NCBI RefSeq assembly: GCF_040564635.1
Contig: NZ_CP159837.1
Span: 2,297,001-2,361,000, forward strand
Direction of reading: 5' to 3'
From: Planktothricoides raciborskii GIHE-MW2
GTDB lineage: Bacteria; Cyanobacteriota; Cyanobacteriia; Cyanobacteriales; Laspinemataceae
DNA length: 64,000 nucleotides
Below are positions 24,618 to 34,670 of this stretch, piece after piece. Each line of letters starts with the position of its first letter. Position 1 is the stretch's first letter. Both the position numbers and the translations under genes were made by a program. The notes under the pieces are model-generated. The model ran no database searches. It was not told the origin of the DNA and worked only from the letters and a program-made list of their open reading frames with translations.

Positions 24618-26354
24618 ATGTGGCAACGGATCGGAGGATTGTTTCAGCAATGGAAAAAAACACTAATCATTGGCCCAACGGTGGCATCTTTGATTATTCT
24701 GGGTGATTGCAAAGGCTCGTTTCAACTGCTAGAGTGGGCAACTTTAGATCAATTTTTTCGGCTACGTCCCCTGGAACAACCCGATTCCCGCTTGGCGATT
24801 GTTTCCATCGAGCAATCAGATATTAATCATTTGGGGACATGGCCAATACCTGATGCTATTTTAGCAGATTTAATTGAAAAAATAAATCAACAAAGTCCCC
24901 GGGCAATTGGATTATTAATGTATCGAGATATACCCATAGACCCCGGAGATGACCAATTAATTGATATTTATAAAAATACTCCTACTTTAATGGGAATTGA
25001 AAAAGTAGTAGGAGAAACGATTCCTGCCCCTTCTTGGCTGGCAGAAAAAGGGCAAGTGGGCATCAGTGATGTAATGTTAGATGCTGATGGGAAACTGCGC
25101 CGTGCCTTAATCTCTGTGCAACTAGATTCTGGGGTAGTCAAAGAGAATATAGCGGTTAAATTAGCCTTAAAATATTTAGCATCTGAGGGAATTTTTCTCA
25201 CTCCCATTGCCGAAGAAAGCGATGCTTTCCAGTTGGGAAAAAGCGTGTTAACCCCTTTAAATGAAAACAATGGAGCCTATATCGGCACAGATTTTGGCGG
25301 CTATCAGATTTTATTAAACTATCGCGGCTTAATCGAGCGGTTTAAAGTAGTTTCCCTGACCGATGTGCTGCAAAATAAATCAGAATTAGAAAAAAAAGAA
25401 ATTTTTCGCGATCGCATTGTCTTAATTGGGGCGACTTCTCCCCGGTTTGGCGAAATGTTTTCCACTCCTTACCAACCCTATTTATTAGGAACGGATTCAA
25501 GAGTTCCTGGCATTGTGATTCAGGCCAATTTAACCAGCCAAATTATCAGTGCAGCCTTGGACGGTCGTCCCATGATTAGAGTCTGGTCAAAGCAGCAAAA
25601 ATGGTTATGGATTATTTTCTGGTCTTTTCTCGGCGCGATCGCCGCTGCTCACTTAGGAGAAATCAAGCCAATTTCCCTGAGAAGTTTTCGCTGGGAACTC
25701 TTCCCTATCCTCCTAGGAATTGGCAGTTTATTTGGTATTAGTTATAGTGCTTTTCTCTGGGGTTGGTGGCTGCCGGTGATTTCTCCGTTAACTGGATTCA
25801 TTAGTGCCGCGATCGCCCTAATTGCCTATCAACATTATCAACTATCTCACCTCGCTTCAATAGATAGCCTGACTCAACTTGCTAATCGCGGTTACTTCGA
25901 TCGCTATCTCAACTCTTTTTCTGATTCTTGCGGCAAAAAAGCGCATCTTGCTTTAATTCTTTGTGACGTAGATTGTTTTAAACTTTTTAATGACACCTAC
26001 GGTCATCAAGCCGGGGATGATTGTTTGCGACAAGTCGCCAAAGCCATTACTCAAGCAGTCCGTCGCACAGATATCGTGGCTCGTTACGGAGGGGAAGAAT
26101 TTGTAGTAATTCTACCAAATACCAACGCCGAAACAGCGGCGCAAGTTGCCGAAAGAATTCGCCTACAAGTTAGGAAATTAGAAATTCCTCACGCTCACAA
26201 CAAAGCTTTTCAGTATGTCACCCTCAGTTGTGGCGTAGCCAGCACTTTAATTAATGCTGATTTTTCTCCCGCTGCTTTAATTAATACTGCCGACCAAGCC
26301 TTATATCAAGCCAAAGAACAAGGACGCGATCGGGTTTTATATGCCCTCAACTAA
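24618..26354 (+). CDS. CHASE2-domain diguanylate cyclase
   Basis: A 578-residue membrane sensor. An N-terminal helix (~18-38) leads to a large extracytoplasmic CHASE2 domain (~45-320: LDQFFRLRP, RLAIVSIEQSDI, FRDRIVLIGATSP, VPGIVIQANLTSQI), followed by three transmembrane helices (~325-405) and a GGDEF domain (~410-575). The active-site signature is intact (RYGGEEFVVILPN), and the substrate loop has ILCDVDCFKLFNDTYGHQAGD, so it should make cyclic-di-GMP from two GTP. It complements the phosphodiesterase-like protein at 4.3 kb in the same signalling currency; a direct link is inference. Confidence 0.95.
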   Translation: MWQRIGGLFQQWKKTLIIGPTVASLIILGDCKGSFQLLEWATLDQFFRLRPLEQPDSRLAIVSIEQSDINHLGTWPIPDAILADLIEKINQQSPRAIGLLMYRDIPIDPGDDQLIDIYKNTPTLMGIEKVVGETIPAPSWLAEKGQVGISDVMLDADGKLRRALISVQLDSGVVKENIAVKLALKYLASEGIFLTPIAEESDAFQLGKSVLTPLNENNGAYIGTDFGGYQILLNYRGLIERFKVVSLTDVLQNKSELEKKEIFRDRIVLIGATSPRFGEMFSTPYQPYLLGTDSRVPGIVIQANLTSQIISAALDGRPMIRVWSKQQKWLWIIFWSFLGAIAAAHLGEIKPISLRSFRWELFPILLGIGSLFGISYSAFLWGWWLPVISPLTGFISAAIALIAYQHYQLSHLASIDSLTQLANRGYFDRYLNSFSDSCGKKAHLALILCDVDCFKLFNDTYGHQAGDDCLRQVAKAITQAVRRTDIVARYGGEEFVVILPNTNAETAAQVAERIRLQVRKLEIPHAHNKAFQYVTLSCGVASTLINADFSPAALINTADQALYQAKEQGRDRVLYALN

Positions 26355-26931
26355 AATCCTCAGCGATCGCCACTTAGCCCGATTGACCTTGGGTTGGCAG
26401 CCATAGTCACCCATAGCAAAGCCATAGCAGAGGCGACGAAAATCATCGTCTGGTCAAAAATTAAGTTATATTTCTAAGTTATATTCTTAAGTTATACCGT
26501 TTCCAATTAAAAAGACGACAGTAGGGGCGCTACGGAAAAGTGCCCCAATTTACTTCGTAATTGTCGCTGTAATTTTTGAAATTGGTATTATATTCTATAG
26601 TCATCCTTAGTCAGCCGGGGAGTGAAATCATCGAGAGTTATGCAGAGATGGTAAAGAAGAGGGGAACTGATGGGCAAAAAAATTCAGGCAGAGAGGCGCG
26701 ATCGCACTGTGATCTATAATTCGTCAAAGAATTCGTCAAAGAAACTCAGAAAAATTAATTATGGGGAAAAATATAAATTTACTCACTTGCTCTTATTGAA
26801 TTTAAATAGGCTCAAAAATATAAACATTGACAAAAAATCTCAAAGAACTTAAAATATTTTAAGTAACAAGCTAATATTTTATCCCAAATTAGTTATTTGT
26901 TTCTATTTTGTATTTTTTATTACTAAGCCGG
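26355..26931. other. Intergenic region before the hybrid kinase/cyclase
   Basis: About 575 bp, AT-rich toward the right. A 60-codon basic frame (26670-26852) is preceded by GAGGGG five bases before its ATG, but its sequence (duplicated NSSK, Lys/Asn-rich) looks non-coding. A degraded GTAGGGGCGC element lies at 26522. Confidence 0.4.
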
Positions 26932-29900
26932 ATGGTCGATTGGGTTATGTTCATAAAATCATTAAATAACTTTATTCTTAAAATAACCGATAAAATCCCG
27001 CTGCGGATCATGCTAATCGTGCCATTTGTGCTGCAAATTTTTGTTATAGTGGCACTGGTTGGCTACTTTTCCTGGCGCAACGGTCAAAAAACCGTCAGTA
27101 ATTTTGCTCTCCAGTTAAGCACCCAAGTCACGAAACGGATCGATCTGCATTTAGAGAATTACTTGAATACCCCTCACTTATTCCACAAAATCAATGCAGC
27201 CACCGTGAGTAATGGCATTTTAGATGTAGAAGATTTGTTAATCTTACAAAAGCAGTTATGGTCAGAAATCCAGCTTTCCAATGCCATAGAATATATATAT
27301 TTTGCCGATGATGAGGGCAACTTTATGGGAGTGCAAAAATATCTCGATGGCCGAACCGTGGTCAAATTTAGAGATTGGTATAGCGCTCCCAACCGCGAAA
27401 TTTATTTACTCGATAATCAAGGAAATCGCCAAGAATTTATCAAATCCAGCGAATACGATCCGCGAACTAGACCGTGGTATCAAGAAACAATTAAAGCCCA
27501 AGCCCCTACCTGGAGTTCTATTTATATCTCGGCGGATTTGGGAATGTTACAAATTACCCCAGCGATTCCTGTTTATGATGCTAACAATCAACTGCGAGGA
27601 GTGTTTGGCATCAATTTAATGCTTTCTCAAATTAGTGAATTTCTCAACACCTTAGAAGTTAGTAAATCTGGGGAAGCTTTCATTATCGAAAGAAACGGAG
27701 ATTTGGTGGCCAGTTCCACTCCAGAACCTCCGTTTATCACAACCACAGGAGAACCGGAACGACTGAATGCGCTGAATAGTCAGGAACCAGCCATTAAATT
27801 GACAATGCAGCAGCTTTTAAAAGAAGGGATCAGTCTGGAGGAAATTAACAGTTCGCAAAAGCTAATCCTTAAAGTCAATGGGCAAAAACAACTGGTTAGA
27901 GTCTCACCGATTCAAGACAATAAAGGCTTAAATTGGCTGATTGTGGTGGTGATTCCTGAAGCGGATTTTATGGAATATATCAACACGAATACTCGCACCA
28001 CGATCGCCTTATGTGTTGTGGCGTTACTGGTAGCATTTTTATTCTGTTTACAGACCTCGCGGTGGATTGTCAAACCAATTTTGCGCCTGAAGAATGCGGC
28101 GAAACATCTAGCGGATGGAGAATGGGATCAAAAATTACCCATTACCCGCGCTGATGAACTCGGTGAACTGGCTAAATCTTTTAATAAGATGGCAGAAGAG
28201 TTAAAAGCTTCATTTATGACTTTAGAGTCTAAAAATGAGCAATTACAACGCTTAGATAAATTGAAGGATGAGTTTTTAGCCAATACTTCTCACGAACTCC
28301 GCACCCCACTGAACGGCATGATTGGCATTGCGGAATCGATGATTGATGGGGCAACGGGAGAATTGTCAGAACTGCAAAAGCAAAATCTTTTATTGATTGC
28401 CCAAAGTGGACACAGACTGGCTAATTTGGTGAATGATATTCTGGATTTTTCCAAGTTACAACATAATAATATTGAACTGCAACTAAAGCCCGTCGGACTG
28501 CGAGCGATCGCCGAAGTAGTGCTGACCTTAAGCCAATCTCTGATTAAGGGAAAAAATCTCCGGTTGATTAACCGGATTCCCCAGGAATTTCCCGCCGCTT
28601 TTGCCGATGAAAATCGCTTACAACAGATTCTTTATAATCTGGTGGGCAATGGCATTAAATTTTCTGAAAGTGGCACCGTTGAAGTTTCCGCCGCATTAAA
28701 AACCGGGAACGGGGAACCGGCAACAACCAATAACCAACAACCAATAACCAACAACCAACAACCAATAGCCAACAACCAACAAATTATGATTACGGTTGCG
28801 GATACGGGAATTGGCATTCCAGAGGATAAATTAGACAAAATTTTTGAATCCTTTGAACAAGGAGATGGGTCAACCGCTAGAGAATATGGAGGGACAGGTT
28901 TAGGGTTAGCGGTGACTAAACAATTAGTGGAGTTACACGGGGGAACTATTTCCGTAGAATCAACGGTTGGCAAAGGGTCAAGGTTTACTTTTACCTTGGC
29001 GATCGCGGCAGGATCAGGGGCAGGATCAGAGGCGATCGCATCAGCGCCAACGTCTCTCAAAGAAGACCGGATTTTATCTTGGGAAAAGTCCGCCAGTGCA
29101 GCGATAGAAAAAGTGTCTTTGGGCTTAGTCAATTCCCAGGAAAACACCCATCAACCGGAAACATATCCAGAAATTTTGCATAATAATTTGCATAATAAAT
29201 TTTCCTCAAATGAAGAATTAGATCGATTTAAAGTGTTGATCGTCGATGATGAACCCGTCAACCTTCAGGTATTGATCAATTACCTATCTTTACAAAACTA
29301 TTCCATTACCCAAGCTTCTAATGGACAAGAAGCTTTAAACCTAGTGGCAAACGGGTTTAAACCTGACCTGATTTTATTAGACGTGATGATGCCCAAAATG
29401 ACCGGGTATGAAGTTTGTGAAAAACTCCGTGAGCATTTCCCAGCGTCAGAACTGCCGGTTTTGATGCTGACGGCGAAAAATCAAATCTCTGACATGGTAG
29501 AAGGCTTTCAAAATGGGGCAAACGATTACCTGAGTAAACCGATTTCTAAAAATGAATTAATTGCTAGAATTAAAACTCACATGAAATTGGCCAAGATTAA
29601 CATTGCCTATGGTCGCTTTGTTCCCCATGAGTTTCTACGCTTGTTACAAAAAGAGAGTATTCTGGAGGTCAAACTGGGCGATCAATCTAAAAAAGAAATG
29701 TCAATCTTATTCTCGGACATTAGAGATTTTACCTCTCTGAGCGAACAAATGAGTCCAGAAGAAACCTTTCAATTTATTAATGATTACTTATCCTGTATGG
29801 AACCAGCCATTCTGGAAAATAATGGCTTTATTGACAAATATATTGGCGATGCGATTATGGCCTTGTTTAGTCAGAGTGCCGATGATGCGGTGAAAGCGGG

Positions 29901-30423
29901 TATTTCTATGTTAAATCGATTAGAGGAATATAATCAAAATCGCATCCAAGCTGGGAAAATGCCGATTAAAATTGGGATTGGCATTAATACAGGAGATTTG
30001 ATGCTTGGCACCGTTGGGGGGAAAGATCGCATGGATGGGACGGTGATTAGTGACGCAGTGAATTTAGCCTCTCGTTTAGAAGGCTTGACCAAAAATTATC
30101 GCGTGTCCTTGTTAATTTCTAACCAAACTTTTTTAAAGTTAGCAAATCCCAATGATTATGCGATTCGGTTGCTGGATCGAGTGCAGGTGAAAGGGAAATC
30201 AGAAATGGTGACGGTTTTTGAAGTATTTGATGCGGATCCCCCAGAAGTGAAAACCGCCAAGTTACTGACCCAAACCGCTTTTGAACAAGCGATATTGTTG
30301 TATCATCAACAACTATATCGAGAAGCGGCTGAATTGTTAGAGGATTGTTTAAGCAAAAATCCCGGCGATCGCGTCATAGAAATTTATTTAGAACGAACTC
30401 AGCAACTCGCGAATATGAGGTAA
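26932..30423 (+). CDS. Cache-HAMP histidine kinase-REC-adenylate cyclase
   Basis: About 1163 residues. TM1 (~30-50), an extracytoplasmic Cache-type sensor (~60-345, with YDPRTRPWY), TM2 (~350-372), HAMP, HisKA ([18 protein letters not shown]), HATPase (NLVGNGIKF, DTGIGIP, GGTGLGLAV), receiver (VLIVDDEPVN, LLDVMMPKMTG, YLSKP) and a class III cyclase (ILFSDIRDFT, IDKYIGDAIMALF, VISDAVNLASRLEG). Both metal Asp and the Lys/Asp typical of adenylate specificity are visible, so cAMP is the likely product. The order resembles cyanobacterial CyaC-type proteins. The start is uncertain: ATG 26932 or 26947, with a TTG at 26908 also possible. An NNQQPIT repeat is inserted within the ATPase domain. Confidence 0.93.
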   Translation: MVDWVMFIKSLNNFILKITDKIPLRIMLIVPFVLQIFVIVALVGYFSWRNGQKTVSNFALQLSTQVTKRIDLHLENYLNTPHLFHKINAATVSNGILDVEDLLILQKQLWSEIQLSNAIEYIYFADDEGNFMGVQKYLDGRTVVKFRDWYSAPNREIYLLDNQGNRQEFIKSSEYDPRTRPWYQETIKAQAPTWSSIYISADLGMLQITPAIPVYDANNQLRGVFGINLMLSQISEFLNTLEVSKSGEAFIIERNGDLVASSTPEPPFITTTGEPERLNALNSQEPAIKLTMQQLLKEGISLEEINSSQKLILKVNGQKQLVRVSPIQDNKGLNWLIVVVIPEADFMEYINTNTRTTIALCVVALLVAFLFCLQTSRWIVKPILRLKNAAKHLADGEWDQKLPITRADELGELAKSFNKMAEELKASFMTLESKNEQLQRLDKLKDEFLANTSHELRTPLNGMIGIAESMIDGATGELSELQKQNLLLIAQSGHRLANLVNDILDFSKLQHNNIELQLKPVGLRAIAEVVLTLSQSLIKGKNLRLINRIPQEFPAAFADENRLQQILYNLVGNGIKFSESGTVEVSAALKTGNGEPATTNNQQPITNNQQPIANNQQIMITVADTGIGIPEDKLDKIFESFEQGDGSTAREYGGTGLGLAVTKQLVELHGGTISVESTVGKGSRFTFTLAIAAGSGAGSEAIASAPTSLKEDRILSWEKSASAAIEKVSLGLVNSQENTHQPETYPEILHNNLHNKFSSNEELDRFKVLIVDDEPVNLQVLINYLSLQNYSITQASNGQEALNLVANGFKPDLILLDVMMPKMTGYEVCEKLREHFPASELPVLMLTAKNQISDMVEGFQNGANDYLSKPISKNELIARIKTHMKLAKINIAYGRFVPHEFLRLLQKESILEVKLGDQSKKEMSILFSDIRDFTSLSEQMSPEETFQFINDYLSCMEPAILENNGFIDKYIGDAIMALFSQSADDAVKAGISMLNRLEEYNQNRIQAGKMPIKIGIGINTGDLMLGTVGGKDRMDGTVISDAVNLASRLEGLTKNYRVSLLISNQTFLKLANPNDYAIRLLDRVQVKGKSEMVTVFEVFDADPPEVKTAKLLTQTAFEQAILLYHQQLYREAAELLEDCLSKNPGDRVIEIYLERTQQLANMR
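28722..28784 (+). repeat. Intragenic AACCAACAACCAAT repeats
   Basis: Tandem units of the heptamer family CCAACAA/CCAATAA encode TNNQQPITNNQQPIANNQQ inside the HATPase domain, between the N box and the DTGIGIP (G1) box. The same heptamers are otherwise intergenic in this window. Confidence 0.9.
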
Positions 30424-31004
30424 ATTGGTGATTTGTTGTTGGTTATTGGTTGGTGGTTGTTTGTTGTTGGTTATTTGTAGGGGGCTGTTCGCGGAAATTT
30501 AAGGTATAAACAATCAACCTTTATTCCAGCCTAGTTTACCCCCGCGTGGGGGCACCACAGCCTTAAAAATGTAGGAAACCCAACGGAAGAATAATGTTGG
30601 GTTTCGTTCCAAAAGTCCAACCCCCGCCCCCCGCACGGGGGCAGGCTGGGGGCAGGCTCTACGAATAAAGCACTGCTTAGATAATTCACCACAGAGACAC
30701 AGAGGCCACAAAAGTCTTAATTCTCTCTTGGTGTTCTTTGTGCCTTTGTGGTGAGTAAAATTTTTATATTAAACCAAGCATCAAAAATTATTGCTACAAT
30801 TAAGGCGTTAATTTGGGCGTATGTAGGGGCGGTTCGCGAACCGCCCCTACTGTTGCATTGTTAATTGAAAACGGTATAACTACAAGCATGAATTAGTCGG
30901 ATAGATCCGACCCCCGTTTTCACGGGGGCAGGCTTACGCTATGATCTGGGAAGTTTTAACCCCGACGGGTGTGATTTATTCAATAGAAAAACGCTTATTA
31001 GCTT
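30424..31004. other. Repeat-rich spacer before the TIR gene
   Basis: Contains TTGTTGG heptamers (30427-30480), two related GC-rich segments with GGGGGCA and CCCCCGC (30535-30665), a near-duplicate AACCCAAC/GTTGGGTTTCGTTCC hairpin (30580-30613), the left copy of the long direct repeat (30684-30850) and a GTAGGGGCGGTTCGCG palindrome (30822-30850). No gene is seen. Confidence 0.7.
30684..30822 (+). repeat. Left direct repeat flanking the TIR-WD40 gene
   Basis: Starts TTCACCACAGAGACACAGAGG, continues GTCTTAATTCTCTCTTGGTG and ends in ATTATTGCTACAATTAAGGCG, then TTAATTTGG. It aligns along its whole length with 34671-34808. Confidence 0.88.
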
Positions 31005-34000
31005 ATGACAAAATTCTACAACGCCTTCATTTCCTATGGCCGCGCCGATAGCAAAGAATTTGCTACAAAACTTTACAATTGCCTCACCAGCGCTGGCTTT
31101 AACATTTGGTTTGACCAAAACGATATTCCCTTGGGAGTGGATTTCCAAAATCAAATCGACGATGGCATTGCCAAAGCGGATAATTTCCTCTTTATTATTG
31201 CCCCGCATTCGGTGAATTCGCCCTATTGCCAGAAAGAGATTAATCTAGCAGTCAAATATAATAAGCGCATCATTCCCTTACTCCATGTTGAGCAAATTAC
31301 CCAGGAAATTTGGCAAGAACGAAATCCCCAAGGGACAAAGGAAGACTGGGAAGCATATCAAGCCAAAGGTTTGGATTCTTCTTTGACCAATATGCCGCCA
31401 AAAATCGGCCAAATTAACTGGGCATATTTCCGGGAAGATGCGGATAATTTTGACACATCTTTTGCGGGACTTATCGAAGTATTCCACAGCCATGAAGATT
31501 ATGTGAGACAACATACGGAAATATTAGCCAAAGCCAGGGAATGGGAGCAAAATAAAAAGCCCAGTCGTTACTTATTAATTGGGCAACAACTGCAAGCAGC
31601 AGAAGCATGGTTAGATATTCGGTTTAAAGAGGAACAAGCCCCCTGTCAGCCGTCGGATTTACATTGTGAATATATCTGTGAAAGCATTAAAAATGCCAAT
31701 AATTTATTAACTCAGGTTTTTATCCGCTATGCTGAGGGCGATCGCGCAGTAATGAAAAAACTCACGCGAACATTGCAGCGAGAAAAAATCACGATATGGA
31801 CTGAGAGAAGCGACATCAAAAAACGGATGAGTTTCCAGGAAAAACTGCATCGTGGTATCGCGATCGCGGATAATTTTGTTTACTTAGTTTCTCTAGAGTC
31901 ACTCACCGCTGACTATTGCCAAACCGAAATAGATTTAGCCTTATCTTATCACAAGCGAATAATATGTTTTATCGTGCCATCCCCAGAAATAGAGGCATTG
32001 CCAGAATTTAGTTATGAAAGCCAGACAAATGAGTTAATTAAACAAATTAAAGACGATGAACTATATTATCATCAGCATAAGATTTTATTAGTGCAAGCCC
32101 TGAAATGGCAAGATCAAAATCATAACCCTAGCATTTTGTTTCGGGGATATAACCTGCAATATTTTCAGGCTTGGTTGAAGGTAGCAGAAACTCGTCAAGA
32201 CCATTTGCCAACGGATTTACAAAAAGAATTTCTCAAAGCCAGCAGTCAGCATCAAGCCAAATCTTTAGAGGTGTTTATTGCCTACTCGCGTAGGGATTCC
32301 GACTTAGCCCGAAAAATCAATGATGCGTTGCAAATTCAGGGTAAAACTACCTGGTTTGACCAGGAAAGTATCGCCGCAGGAACCGATTTTCAGCACGAAA
32401 TATACCGGGGCATAAAAAACTCTGATAACTTTCTGTTTATTATATCGCCTGATTCGGTATTTTCTCCTTATTGTAGCGATGAGGTGGAATATGCCGAAAA
32501 ATTAAATAAGCGATTTGTCACGATATTATATCGTCCCGTTAAATCAAAAACACTGCATCCGGCTTTGGCCAAAGTGCAATGGATTGATTTTACCAAGCAT
32601 CAGGGCGATTTTTATGCGAATTTTAGCGAATTAGTCAGGATCTTAGATACAGATAGAGACCATGTGCAGAGTCATACCAAGTGGTCGCAACGGGCTTTAG
32701 AATGGGAGGAAAAATCTCAAAGTAAGGATTTATTATTGCGGGGCAGAGAGTTAACGGGTGCTGAGAGTTGGTTGCGGGAAAGTGAGGCAGAAAATAAGCA
32801 ACCACCAGCCACAGATTTACAAAAAGAATTTATTGCTAAAAGTCGGCAACAAAACCGGAATAATCGACTGTTACAAATTGGGTCAGTAGCAGCGCTTATT
32901 ATATTGGTCAGTGGGGCGGCTATTTTTTCTGGGCTACAGTGGCAGCAGGCAGAACAACAGGAGCGAGTAGATCAAATAAAAACCAATGCTTCGTTAGCAG
33001 AAAGTTTAGTGGACTCTGACCCAGTAAAAGCTTTAACTCTTGCGATTCAAGTCACCGGCAGAAGTCAAAAAGACTTGGGTCAAGTTTTGCCTCTCGTGCA
33101 ATCTAGTTTATTCGCAGCATTGCCGGTGACACGCAAAGGCAACTTGTTCAAGGGCTATCAGTATTTTGTCAACTCAGTAGCATTTTCCCCGGACGGTCGC
33201 AGAATTGTTTCTGGGAGTCATGACGGAACGATTCGCCTGTGGGATATCCAGTCGAAGTCAGAATTAGCTGTCTTCAAAAACGATGAGTCTGATGTCAACT
33301 CAGTAGCATTTTCCCCGGACGGTCGCAGAATTGTTTCTGGGAGTCATGACGGAACGATTCGCCTGTGGGATATCCAGTCGAAGTCAGAATTAGCTGTCTT
33401 CAACGGCCATGAGAGCCAGGTCAACTCAGTAGCATTTTCCCCGGATGGTCGCAGAATTGTTTCTGGGAGTGGCAACGGAACGATTCGCCTGTGGGATATC
33501 CAGTCGAAGTCAGAATTAGCTGTCTTCAACGGCCATGAGAGCCAGGTCAACTCAGTAGCATTTTCCCCGGATGGTCGCAGAATTGTTTCTGGGAGTGGCA
33601 ACGGAACGATTCGCCTGTGGGATATCCAGTCGAAGTCAGAATTAGCTGTCTTCAACGGCCATGAGAGTTGGGTCAAATCAGTAGCATTTTCCCCCCCGGA
33701 TGGTCAGAGAATTGTTTCTGGGAGTGGGGACAAAACGATTCGCCTGTGGGATATCCAGTCGAAGTCAGAATTAGCCGTCTTCAAAGGCCATGAGAATTTG
33801 GTCAACTCAGTAGCATTTTCCCCGGATGGTCAGAGAATTGTTTCTGGGAGTGGGGACAAAACGATTCGCCTGTGGGATATCCAGTCGGGGGAACAATTAG
33901 CCGTCCTCAAAGGCCATGAGAATTTGGTCAACTCAGTAGCATTTTCCCCGGATGGTCGCAGAATTGTTTCTGGGAGTGGGGACAAAACGATTCGCCTGTG

Positions 34001-34667
34001 GCCAGGGACTTGGCAGGGTTGGTTGGATGCTGGGTGTGACGAGTTGCGGTCGAATCAGATGTTTGTGAACGCATTCATTAAAGATGGGGAAGACCGGCAA
34101 ATAGCCCATGAAGCGGTGAAAATTTGCGAAGAACAGGTGAATGAATATGGTGAACCGATATGGAATAATCAGGAAAAAGCCGAGTTGGAAGCGAAGGTCA
34201 AATCACTGGTGGTGCCTGATTTAGTGAAGCAGGCAGTCGAGTTAATGAAAGATGATAATGCCAAGAAAGCTTTGGCTAAATATAAAGAAGCACAAGAGCT
34301 AGATGCTCAATTGGAACAAGCAAATAATCCGAATTTAAATAATTTATGTCGCCATGGCAGTTTACGGGGTTATGCGGCTGAGGTGATGAGTGCTTGCGAT
34401 ATGGCGGTAAAACGCGATCTCAATAATGGAAATATTCGGGATAGTCGCGGGGTAGCTCGTGCGTTGACTGGTGATTATCCGGGGGCAATTTTAGATTTTG
34501 AGGCGTATATTAAAGATTTGAATCAGTGGATTAGAGAAACAGAAAATGAAGATTACCGGAAGGATTATGAAAAGAAAAAGGTACAGCGTCAAGGTTGGGT
34601 GGATGCGTTGAAGAAGGGGAAGAATCCTTTTACTAAGGAGGTGTTGCAGGAGTTGTTAGGGAAGTGA
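31005..34667 (+). CDS. Triple-TIR, transmembrane, WD40 and TPR-like protein
   Basis: 1220 residues. Three TIR-like domains: TIR1 (~3-95: YNAFISYGRADS, catalytic-type Glu in SPYCQKEI), TIR2 (~240-330: QVFIRYAEGD, DYCQTEI) and TIR3 (~420-510: EVFIAYSRRDS, SPYCSDEV). A membrane helix (~625-645: IGSVAALIILVSGAAIF) precedes seven WD40 repeats (~720-1000, each FSPDGRRIVSGS...IRLWDI), then a tetratricopeptide-like tail. TIR domains can be NAD+-consuming effectors in bacterial defence, and WD40 propellers act as sensors; which applies here is inference. The gene is a single-gene unit bracketed by ~140-bp direct repeats. Confidence 0.92.
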   Translation: MTKFYNAFISYGRADSKEFATKLYNCLTSAGFNIWFDQNDIPLGVDFQNQIDDGIAKADNFLFIIAPHSVNSPYCQKEINLAVKYNKRIIPLLHVEQITQEIWQERNPQGTKEDWEAYQAKGLDSSLTNMPPKIGQINWAYFREDADNFDTSFAGLIEVFHSHEDYVRQHTEILAKAREWEQNKKPSRYLLIGQQLQAAEAWLDIRFKEEQAPCQPSDLHCEYICESIKNANNLLTQVFIRYAEGDRAVMKKLTRTLQREKITIWTERSDIKKRMSFQEKLHRGIAIADNFVYLVSLESLTADYCQTEIDLALSYHKRIICFIVPSPEIEALPEFSYESQTNELIKQIKDDELYYHQHKILLVQALKWQDQNHNPSILFRGYNLQYFQAWLKVAETRQDHLPTDLQKEFLKASSQHQAKSLEVFIAYSRRDSDLARKINDALQIQGKTTWFDQESIAAGTDFQHEIYRGIKNSDNFLFIISPDSVFSPYCSDEVEYAEKLNKRFVTILYRPVKSKTLHPALAKVQWIDFTKHQGDFYANFSELVRILDTDRDHVQSHTKWSQRALEWEEKSQSKDLLLRGRELTGAESWLRESEAENKQPPATDLQKEFIAKSRQQNRNNRLLQIGSVAALIILVSGAAIFSGLQWQQAEQQERVDQIKTNASLAESLVDSDPVKALTLAIQVTGRSQKDLGQVLPLVQSSLFAALPVTRKGNLFKGYQYFVNSVAFSPDGRRIVSGSHDGTIRLWDIQSKSELAVFKNDESDVNSVAFSPDGRRIVSGSHDGTIRLWDIQSKSELAVFNGHESQVNSVAFSPDGRRIVSGSGNGTIRLWDIQSKSELAVFNGHESQVNSVAFSPDGRRIVSGSGNGTIRLWDIQSKSELAVFNGHESWVKSVAFSPPDGQRIVSGSGDKTIRLWDIQSKSELAVFKGHENLVNSVAFSPDGQRIVSGSGDKTIRLWDIQSGEQLAVLKGHENLVNSVAFSPDGRRIVSGSGDKTIRLWPGTWQGWLDAGCDELRSNQMFVNAFIKDGEDRQIAHEAVKICEEQVNEYGEPIWNNQEKAELEAKVKSLVVPDLVKQAVELMKDDNAKKALAKYKEAQELDAQLEQANNPNLNNLCRHGSLRGYAAEVMSACDMAVKRDLNNGNIRDSRGVARALTGDYPGAILDFEAYIKDLNQWIRETENEDYRKDYEKKKVQRQGWVDALKKGKNPFTKEVLQELLGK
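33168..34003 (+). repeat. Seven near-identical 126-bp WD40 units
   Basis: Units start at 33168, 33294, 33420, 33546, 33672, 33801 and 33927, each beginning GTCAACTCAGTAGCATTTTC or a close variant. The fifth is 129 bp because of one extra CCC codon (FSPPDG). High nucleotide identity points to recent amplification or ongoing exchange of propeller blades. Confidence 0.92.
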
Positions 34668-34670
34668 TGA

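Noticed and set aside
26670-26852. 60-codon frame with a GAGGGG upstream
   Set aside because: Sequence is Lys/Asn-rich with a duplicated NSSK and no recognisable fold; kept only as a remark.
33344-33676. Minus-strand frame inside the WD40 repeats
   Set aside because: It is the antisense of the 126-bp units and repeats with the same period.
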